Assembly (NCBI GenBank): GCA_021783235.1
Contig: JAJXUD010000034.1
Span: forward strand, 1 to 47,295
Origin: Myxococcales bacterium
GTDB lineage: Bacteria > Myxococcota > Myxococcia > Myxococcales > JAKAPL01
Direction: 5' to 3'
DNA: 47,295 nt
The notes beneath the pieces are model-generated. The model made no database searches. It was not told the origin of the DNA and saw only the letters and a list, made by a program, of their open reading frames with translations. Below are positions 42,211 through 47,295 of the stretch, piece by piece (within the stretch, counting starts at the first letter, position 1; every line of letters starts with the position of its first letter). The translations under genes were made by a program, and so were the position numbers.

Positions 42211-42225
42211 GTAAAGCAACGTAAA
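42211..42225 (+). promoter_or_regulatory. CpxR-box-like direct repeat GTAAA-N5-GTAAA
   Basis: The site reads GTAAAGCAACGTAAA, an exact match to the CpxR consensus as established in enterobacteria. It lies 86 bases upstream of the CpxP/Spy-like start. Its right half runs into the A/T tract of the terminator of the preceding gene, so part of the match could be shared with that function. Regulation of the operon by its own regulator is inferred. Confidence 0.6.
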
Positions 42226-42258
42226 AAAAGGGCCCCGACCGTTCGGTCGAGGCCCTTT
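42223..42258 (-). terminator. Intrinsic terminator of the triple DsbA-like gene
   Basis: On the minus strand AAAGGGCCTCGACC and GGTCGGGGCCCTTT form a 14-bp stem with one mismatch around a four-base loop. A run of T residues follows. It begins 28 bases after the stop codon of the gene at 42286-44562. Confidence 0.9.
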
Positions 42259-42285
42259 CGGGAGACGGGAGGCTCGCGCTGCGCG

Positions 42286-44562
42286 CTAGCCGTTGCGGCG
42301 GTGCATCGCCTTCGCGGCCACGGGCTTCTGCGCGCCCTTGAGCTCGTCGTCGATGATCGCCTTGAACTGGTCGACCGGCTGCGCGCCCACGAGCTGGCGG
42401 CCGTCGATGAAGAAGTTCGGCGTGCCGTTCGCGCCGAGCGCCGCCCCTTCCTTCATGTCGGCCTGGATCTCGTCGGCGATCTTCTGCGAGGCCATGTCCG
42501 CCTTGAACTTGTCCATGTTCAGGCCGAGCTGCTGGGCCCACTTCTCGTAGCTCGCCTCACCGAGATCGCGCTGGTTCTGGAAGAGCAGATCGTGCATCTC
42601 CCAGAACTTGCCCTGCTCTTTCGCCGCCATCGCGGCCTTGGCGGCCGGCATGGCGTTCGGGTGGAACGGGAGCGGCTGGTTCTTCCAGACCACCTTCACC
42701 TTGCCGGGGTAGTCCTGCTCGATCTGCTTGATCGTCGGCTCGACGCGGCTGCAGAACGGGCACTGGAAGTCCGACCACTCGACGATCGTGACCGGCGCGC
42801 GGGACGAGCCCAGGACGGGCGCGTCGCCGACGGAGACGGTCTTGCGCTCGGCGGGCGAGGGCGGGCCCCCGGCGGCGGGCGCCTGGGGCTGGGCCTTCAG
42901 GTTCTCCTCGAGCTCGGTCTCGTAGAGCTTCGCCGGCTGGACGCCCTTCTTCAGCAGGGCGTCCGCCTTCTTGATCTCCTCGTCGATGATCGACTTGAAC
43001 TGCTCGAACGGCTGCGCGCCCACGAGCTGGCGCCCGTCGATGAAGAAGTTGGGCGTGCCCGAGGCGCCGACGCTCTGCGCGTACTTGTTGTCGGCGTCGA
43101 TCTTGTCCTTGAAGCGGTTCGCGGCGACGTCGGCCTTGAACTTGCCCATGTTCAGCCCGAGCTGCTCGGCCCACTTCTCGTAGTTCGCGGGCGAGAGATC
43201 GCGCTGGCCCTGGAAGAGCAGGTCGTGCATCTGCCAGAACTTGCCCTGCGCCCCGGCGGCCTCCGCGGCCTCCGCGGCCGGCATGGCGTTCGGGTGGAAG
43301 GGGAGCGGCTCGTGCCGCCAGACGAGGCGGACGTCCTTGCCGTAGGTCTGCTCGATCTGCTTGAGGGTCGGTTCGACGCGGCCGCAGAACGGGCACTGGA
43401 AGTCGGAGAACTCGACGATGGTGACCTTCGCGTCCTTCGCGCCCTTCACCCAGCCGTCGCCCACCTCGACCTTGCGGACCTGCGAGGCCGGCCGGGCGTC
43501 GTTCTTCGCCTGCTGGGCCGGCGGCGGCGAGGTGCGGGCGTTCTTCATGATCTCGGCGTAGAGCTGGTCGGGCCTGACGCCGTGCGAGACCAGGTCGGTC
43601 GCGTGCTGGATCTCGGCGTCGACGACCTTCTCGAACGCCTCGAGCGGCTGGGCGCCGACGAGCTTCTTGCCGTTGATGAAGAAGGCGGGCGTCCCCGAGG
43701 CGCCGAGCGCGCTGCCCTCGCGCATGTCGGCCTGGATCTCGGCGTCGACGGCGGGCGAGGCCATGTCGGCCTTCCACTTCGCCATGTCGACGCCCGAGGC
43801 CTGGGCCCACTTCTCGTAGTTCGCGGGCGACAGCTCGCGCTGGTTCTCGAAGAGCAGGTCGTGCATCTTCCAGAACTTGTCGTTGCCCTGCGCGTAGGCC
43901 GCCATCGCGGCCTTGGCGGCCGGCATGGCGTTCGGGTGGAACGGCAGCGGCTGGTTCCGCCAGACGATCCGGAGCTGGTCGCCGTACTTGTCCACGAGCT
44001 GCTTGAGCGTGGGCTCGACGCGGCCGCAGAACGGGCACTGGAAGTCGGACCACTCGACGATGGTCACCTTGGCGTCGGCCGGGCCGCGCGCCGGGGAGTG
44101 GCCCACGTTCGCGCGGTAGACGACGTTGCTGTCGTCGGCCGGGGGAGCGTTGCCGCCCTTGCTCGGGCCGCCGAAGGCCGCCTCGATCTCCATCGCCGAC
44201 TTGCCCTGGCGAGCCAGGGCGATGGCCTGGTCGATCAGCTTGGGCGAGGTCGTGCAGGTGGGGTCGTTCTTGCGGCACTTGGCGATGGTGTCGTTGCTGC
44301 AGCCGCAGGTGCAGGGCTTCTCGTTGATGGCCTTGAGGACGCTGTACTTCTGCTGGTCGCTCAGCCCCGTGAGAAGGCCGGAGGGGAGGTCCGCCTCCTT
44401 GAGGTAGCCCGAGGGCAGGTCGTTCGGGCTCTTCCCGCGGTCGCCGCCCGCCATGGCCACGCTGCCGTTCGTGCTCGCCCCGGGCCGATTGACCGCCTGG
44501 CCCACGACGAACCCGATGGCGGCGCCGACGATCAGGGCGACGATCCAGTTCGCGTTTTTCAC
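42286..44562 (-). CDS. Membrane-anchored protein with three tandem DsbA-like thioredoxin domains
   Basis: This 758-residue protein starts at a GTG with GGAGAA three bases upstream. A membrane anchor (about 5-22) precedes a Cys cluster at 84, 86, 88, 96 and 103 (PCTCGCS...AKC...PTC). Three homologous DsbA/Thioredoxin_4 domains follow at about 162-335, 376-548 and 586-745. Each has DFQCPFC (CPFC at 176-179, 390-393 and 601-604), LPFHPNAMPAA, a KFW-MHDLLF helix and a cis-Pro GTP loop (292, 503, 714) followed by FFI(N/D)G. All three are catalytically intact by motif. It is a periplasm-facing thiol-disulfide oxidoreductase or isomerase. The Cys cluster may bind copper or relay electrons. Three active domains in one chain is unusual. 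The STAS gene diverges from it. Confidence 0.9.
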   Translation of the reverse strand: MKNANWIVALIVGAAIGFVVGQAVNRPGASTNGSVAMAGGDRGKSPNDLPSGYLKEADLPSGLLTGLSDQQKYSVLKAINEKPCTCGCSNDTIAKCRKNDPTCTTSPKLIDQAIALARQGKSAMEIEAAFGGPSKGGNAPPADDSNVVYRANVGHSPARGPADAKVTIVEWSDFQCPFCGRVEPTLKQLVDKYGDQLRIVWRNQPLPFHPNAMPAAKAAMAAYAQGNDKFWKMHDLLFENQRELSPANYEKWAQASGVDMAKWKADMASPAVDAEIQADMREGSALGASGTPAFFINGKKLVGAQPLEAFEKVVDAEIQHATDLVSHGVRPDQLYAEIMKNARTSPPPAQQAKNDARPASQVRKVEVGDGWVKGAKDAKVTIVEFSDFQCPFCGRVEPTLKQIEQTYGKDVRLVWRHEPLPFHPNAMPAAEAAEAAGAQGKFWQMHDLLFQGQRDLSPANYEKWAEQLGLNMGKFKADVAANRFKDKIDADNKYAQSVGASGTPNFFIDGRQLVGAQPFEQFKSIIDEEIKKADALLKKGVQPAKLYETELEENLKAQPQAPAAGGPPSPAERKTVSVGDAPVLGSSRAPVTIVEWSDFQCPFCSRVEPTIKQIEQDYPGKVKVVWKNQPLPFHPNAMPAAKAAMAAKEQGKFWEMHDLLFQNQRDLGEASYEKWAQQLGLNMDKFKADMASQKIADEIQADMKEGAALGANGTPNFFIDGRQLVGAQPVDQFKAIIDDELKGAQKPVAAKAMHRRNG
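42328..44079 (-). repeat. Threefold internal repeat encoding DsbA-like domains
   Basis: The repeats lie at about 43558-44079, 42919-43437 and 42328-42807. Short stretches are almost identical at the DNA level in all three, for example the segment coding HPNAMPAA (near 42650, 43280 and 43925) and the region coding (I/F)FI(N/D)G. This suggests duplication kept similar by selection or gene conversion, and it is a possible recombination hot spot. Confidence 0.8.
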
Positions 44563-44765
44563 CGGTTCTCCTTTCGATGCTTCACAAGTGAGTGGGTCCC
44601 CCGTCGAACGTTCTGCTCGCTCAGAGGGCTCCGGGGCGCCTTCCGCGTCCCGGCCGCGTCCTTCGGAGCCTCGGAGAGGAGCCGTTGCAAGACGCGCAGC
44701 GGGCTAGGCTTTTAGCAAAGCGTGCCGAGGGTTGCAACCCGATGGGCTCGCTTTGGGGAGGACGG
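44563..44765. other. Divergent regulatory region between the triple DsbA-like gene and the STAS gene
   Basis: The region contains a perfect 12-base palindrome, GGGTTGCAACCC (44729-44740), and a second TTGCAA at 44685-44690. A patch with lower GC content (TAGGCTTTTAGCAAAG, 44705-44720) probably holds promoter elements. The palindrome lies 25 bases before the STAS start and could act as an operator for either gene. I could not place a confident -35/-10 pair. Confidence 0.45.
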
Positions 44766-45191
44766 ATGCTTACCCTCCTGGCGAAGCCGTCGGATGGCGG
44801 CCGATCTGGGAGAGCCACGAGCATGCGCGAGCCGATCGACGGCGAGATCGTTCGTACTTTGTCCAACTCGAGCCGCGTCGACCTCATCGAGGAGGCCGAG
44901 CTGGTGCGCCTCTCGGGCGAGTTCGACGCGACGAGCGCCCGGCAGCTCGGCTGCTCCCTCTCGGAGCGGGCGCCCGGCTCCGAGGTCCACCTCGACTTCA
45001 GCCGGGTCAGCGGCTTCTCCGACCGGGGGGTCGCGGCCCTCGCCGCCATCCTGGCCGGGCTGCACCGGGGCCCGCAGGTGGTCTTCCACGGCCTGAGGCA
45101 GCACCAGATCCGGCTCTTCCGCTACTTTGGGCTCGACGTCGAGCGGCCCATCGTGCCGCAGGATCTCGGCCGGACCGTCCTGCTCCAGTAG
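44766..45191 (+). CDS. STAS-domain protein with altered phospho-site
   Basis: The ATG with GGGGAGG four bases upstream gives 141 residues; a later in-frame ATG (44823) would give 122. The fold matches anti-sigma-factor antagonists: ELVRLSGEFDATSARQL, VHLDFSRVSGFSDRGVAALAAIL, and QIRLFRYFGLD near the end. Where SpoIIAA-like proteins have DSSG with the phosphorylated Ser, this has SDRG. The phospho-Ser position is therefore Asp, a possible permanent phospho-mimic. It might act as a constitutive partner or in a non-kinase role such as lipid binding. No anti-sigma factor or kinase lies next to it. Confidence 0.8.
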   Translation: MLTLLAKPSDGGRSGRATSMREPIDGEIVRTLSNSSRVDLIEEAELVRLSGEFDATSARQLGCSLSERAPGSEVHLDFSRVSGFSDRGVAALAAILAGLHRGPQVVFHGLRQHQIRLFRYFGLDVERPIVPQDLGRTVLLQ

Positions 45192-45229
45192 CCTCCTCGC
45201 GCCTCCGGCGAACGGCGGCCCCCCCTCTC

Positions 45230-45259
45230 TTGCCTTCGGGCGCGGGCCGGGAGTATGCC
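45230..45259 (+). promoter_or_regulatory. Possible promoter of the metallophosphoesterase gene
   Basis: TTGCCT and TATGCC are separated by 18 bp and followed by eight bases to the ATG. The nearest GGGAG lies too far upstream (13 bases) to be a normal ribosome site. The element matches the short-leader layout seen elsewhere in the window, but both boxes are imperfect. Confidence 0.35.
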
Positions 45260-45267
45260 GAAAAGTC

Positions 45268-46386
45268 ATGAAGACCTGCCGCTCGCTCCCCTTTGCCCTC
45301 CTCTGCCTGTCGATCGGCTGCGGCGGGACCCTCGTGACCACCGGATCGACCGACGGCGGCGGCGAGGGCGGAAGCGGCGACGGGGGCACGGGGGGCGGCG
45401 GTACCACGAGCGGCGGTACCACCAGCGGTGGCGGAGACGACGGCGGCGTCCACCTCGGCCCCGCCGTCGACGGCGGCTGCTCCCCCGAGGCGCCGCTCTC
45501 GGGGCTGCCGGCCCACGTCATCGACGGCGGCCAGCTCGCCTCGCTCGACTTCGGGGTGGTCGGCGACACGCGGCCCGTCATCTATGACGACACCCCGAAC
45601 TACCCGACCCAGGTCATCACGACGATCTTCCAGGACCTCGACGCGCTCTCGCCGCCCGTCGCCTTCGTCGCCGCCACGGGCGACTACATGTTCGCCGACC
45701 CGCTCCTCGGGTTGGAGCAGACGCCCCAGGCGAAGCTCTTCGTCGGCGCCGCGAAGAAGTTCACCGTCGGCCAGGTCTACACGGCCATGGGCAATCACGA
45801 GTGCGACTGGGCCACGAGCAACGACAACTGCACCGGCAACGACTCGAACCCGAACTACCAGTCGTTCCTCCACGACATCCTGGGCGGCCTCGGGCTGCCG
45901 AACGCCACCCCCTACTTCGCCGTCACCTACTCGTCGTCCGACTGCACCCGGCCCTGGACCGCGAAGATGATCTACATGGCGGCGAACTCGTGGGACGGCA
46001 GCCAGAACAGCTGGCTCACCCAGATCCTCGCCGTGCCCACGACCTACACCTTCCTCTTCCGCCACGAGCCGTCGAGCGACTCGGGCGGCGCCCCCGGCGT
46101 CGCCCCCTCGGACTCGCTCCTGCAGACCTACCCGTTCACCTTGAAGCTCACCGGCCACTCCCACAGCTACAGCTACGATCCCAAGAACCGCGAGGTCGTG
46201 AACGGCCTCGCCGGCGCGCCGCTCAACGCGGGCTACTCGGGCACCTTCGGCTACGTCGTCTGCCGGCAGCGCAGCGACGGCGCCGTCCAGTGCTCGCTCT
46301 ACGACTACGAGAGCAACGCCCTCTCCAGTCAGCCGAGCGCCACGATCGCCGTGAGCCCCGACGGCTCGGCCGTGCAGCCGCAGTAG
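45268..46386 (+). CDS. Calcineurin-like metallophosphoesterase lipoprotein
   Basis: This 372-residue protein has a lipoprotein signal ending LSIGC (Cys18), followed by a Gly/Ser/Thr/Asp linker with GGTTSGGTTSGG. The catalytic domain shows the calcineurin metal sites in order: FGVVGDTRP (Asp100; the His of DxH is Arg), ATGDY (Asp139), GNHE (176-178) and TGHSHSYSY near residue 305. An FRHEP motif precedes the last. The GDTR variant occurs in several bacterial extracellular phosphoesterases. Cys residues in CSPEAP, HECDW, NDNCTG and SDCTRP could form disulfides. The substrate is unknown; a surface phosphomonoesterase or phosphodiesterase is inferred. The linker style resembles that of the GH25 protein. 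Confidence 0.88.
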   Translation: MKTCRSLPFALLCLSIGCGGTLVTTGSTDGGGEGGSGDGGTGGGGTTSGGTTSGGGDDGGVHLGPAVDGGCSPEAPLSGLPAHVIDGGQLASLDFGVVGDTRPVIYDDTPNYPTQVITTIFQDLDALSPPVAFVAATGDYMFADPLLGLEQTPQAKLFVGAAKKFTVGQVYTAMGNHECDWATSNDNCTGNDSNPNYQSFLHDILGGLGLPNATPYFAVTYSSSDCTRPWTAKMIYMAANSWDGSQNSWLTQILAVPTTYTFLFRHEPSSDSGGAPGVAPSDSLLQTYPFTLKLTGHSHSYSYDPKNREVVNGLAGAPLNAGYSGTFGYVVCRQRSDGAVQCSLYDYESNALSSQPSATIAVSPDGSAVQPQ

Positions 46387-46723
46387 CGCCCCTCGGGCCC
46401 GAGCCAGCACGGCTTCGCGGCCATTTGCCCGCCTCTGCCTGACTCTGCCTCACCTCCCGTTCCTGTGCGTCGGCCCGTGGTTTCGCTCCCCGCTTCCCCC
46501 GGTCGGTCGCCCTTCGCAGTTGCGCTTCGCTTCGCTCCACGAGAGGGCTTCCACCCCCAAGCTGAGGCAGCGCTTATGCTGGGCGCCCCGCAAAGAAGCC
46601 CCGGGGATCTCTTCGATCCCCGGGGCTCCCGCCGTCCTCGGCCGCGGTCGCCGTCGCGAGAGAGGCCGCTCTCGCACGGCCCCGGGAGGAGACGGCCCCG
46701 GGGTGCCGGCTTTCACGCCTCGC
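46387..46723. other. Intergenic region with terminator hairpins, no gene seen
   Basis: Apart from the hairpin at 46597-46627, I see CGAGAG-AGGCCG-CTCTCG near 46655-46672 and two GGCCCCGGG-type repeats (about 46678-46702). The frames present are short, Arg/Pro-rich and lack start signals. No tRNA or known RNA motif was recognised. Confidence 0.5.
46591..46627 (-). terminator. Terminator hairpin downstream of the right-edge gene
   Basis: AGCCCCGGGGATC (46597-46609) and GATCCCCGGGGCT (46615-46627) form a perfect 13-bp stem with a five-base loop. On the minus strand the stem is followed by TCTTTGC, a weak T-tract. It lies about 100 bases beyond the stop of the gene at 46724. Confidence 0.6.
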
Positions 46724-47263
46724 CTACTTCTGCGAGGGCGTGCTGGACGAAGCGCCGGTGTCGCCACCGGCGGCGGGGGCCGTGGGGCCCACGATCGTGG
46801 CGCCGGACGGCGCGACCGCCGTCTGGACCACGACCTGACCGGTGAACTTCTTCAGCGCCAACTGGCGCTTGCCACCGGTCCCGCGCTGCTCGCGCGTCAG
46901 CTTCGCCTTCTCCTGCCGAGCGAGCTTCTGCTCGGTCGTGAGCTGGCGACGCTTCGGCGCGATCCCGAAGGACTCGAGGACAGGGTTGCCCTTGCCGAAG
47001 AGCCCGACGAGAACCGCCTTGAGGTTCACCACGAACTGGTGAGCCCCAGGCAGCGCCGCCTGGAGGGCCAGCCGCTTCTGCTTCAGCGCCTGGGCGCCGG
47101 TGTCGACCTCCTCGAAGAGCGCGAGGATCCCGTTCAGGAAGTCCTCGAGGCCCTGCTTGGTGATCGACTGACCGGCCACCACGAAGGTGGGGGCACCGGG
47201 AATCTTCTTCCCGATGGCGTCCACCAGCGTCGTGACCTCGCCGCGGAAGTCGTACTTCGGCAC
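46724..47263 (-). CDS. Hypothetical protein, FGxGNPVLxxFG family; start uncertain at window edge
   Basis: The GTG shown gives 179 residues, but the frame stays open to the window edge (a further 10 codons, PPSGAIPATV), so the true start may lie outside. An N-terminal helical half (about 5-95) includes VTTLVDAIGKKI and FVVNLKAVLVGLFG. Then comes GKGNPVLESFGIAPKRRQ, followed by a Lys/Arg-rich segment TTEQKLARQEKAKLTREQRG and an Ala/Pro/Thr tail. I recall this arrangement from hypothetical proteins that are often multi-copy in soil bacteria. Its function is unknown. The basic segment after the conserved core could bind nucleic acid. A terminator hairpin follows. Confidence 0.6.
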   Translation of the reverse strand: MPKYDFRGEVTTLVDAIGKKIPGAPTFVVAGQSITKQGLEDFLNGILALFEEVDTGAQALKQKRLALQAALPGAHQFVVNLKAVLVGLFGKGNPVLESFGIAPKRRQLTTEQKLARQEKAKLTREQRGTGGKRQLALKKFTGQVVVQTAVAPSGATIVGPTAPAAGGDTGASSSTPSQK

Positions 47264-47295
47264 GACGGTCGCCGGGATCGCTCCCGACGGCGGCG

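Noticed and set aside
46387-46723. A small RNA gene in the 337-base gap
   Set aside because: Only hairpins compatible with termination are visible. There is no promoter-terminator pair and no known RNA signature.

Overview
The window is strongly GC-rich, with GTG starts and a high density of secreted lipoproteins carrying Gly/Ser linkers. It also holds a MYXO-CTERM-type sorting tail (end of the gene at 20581-22773) and a PilZ protein resembling the Myxococcus paralogous family. Together these point to a Myxococcota (delta-proteobacterial) chromosome. No phage, insertion sequence, CRISPR array, tRNA or rRNA was seen.

Left part (1-8.7 kb): a remnant of a TcmP-type gene, then a minus-strand block of secreted proteins (collagen-like/fibrinogen-like lipoprotein, double alkaline-phosphatase-fold lipoprotein, beta-propeller lipoprotein). 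A plus-strand block follows: a TPR-zincin lipoprotein, a small lipoprotein overlapping a protein with an extreme CxxCxxC array, and a PPC/DUF296 protein.

Core metabolism and export (8.7-28.2 kb): a UvrD/Rep helicase, proC, and an FAD amine oxidase subunit with an N-terminal BFD-like [2Fe-2S] domain. Next is a six-gene plus-strand unit, MarR - ABC ATPase - FtsX permease - FtsX permease - LolA-like protein - outer-membrane barrel, which looks like one trans-envelope export machine. Then come a GH25-lectin surface protein, an ABC-F ATPase, a tiny basic secreted peptide, and a two-gene unit of a delta-1-pyrroline-5-carboxylate dehydrogenase-like ALDH and a ferredoxin-FAD oxidoreductase. The two flavoproteins look like halves of one heteromeric dehydrogenase. 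With ProC and the ALDH they suggest proline or hydroxyproline (or related cyclic amine) oxidation to glutamate.

Right part (28.3-47.3 kb): a lipoprotein with a six-Cys knottin-like head, a KirBac channel, a degenerate GGDEF protein overlapping a hotdog thioesterase, a methyltransferase overlapping an MDR oxidoreductase, and a membrane gluzincin with a repeat-rich C-terminus. After these come PilZ, DUF192 and an unknown helical protein. Next is a Cpx-like envelope-stress locus (CpxP/Spy-like, OmpR-type regulator, histidine kinase) with an exact GTAAA-N5-GTAAA site upstream, beside a three-domain DsbA-like protein. The window ends with a STAS protein, a metallophosphoesterase lipoprotein and a hypothetical protein at the right edge.

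Several genes without a Shine-Dalgarno sequence start 6-11 nt after a sigma70-like -10 box, which suggests leaderless or very short-leader transcripts. All functional calls come from reading motifs by eye; no database search was run.
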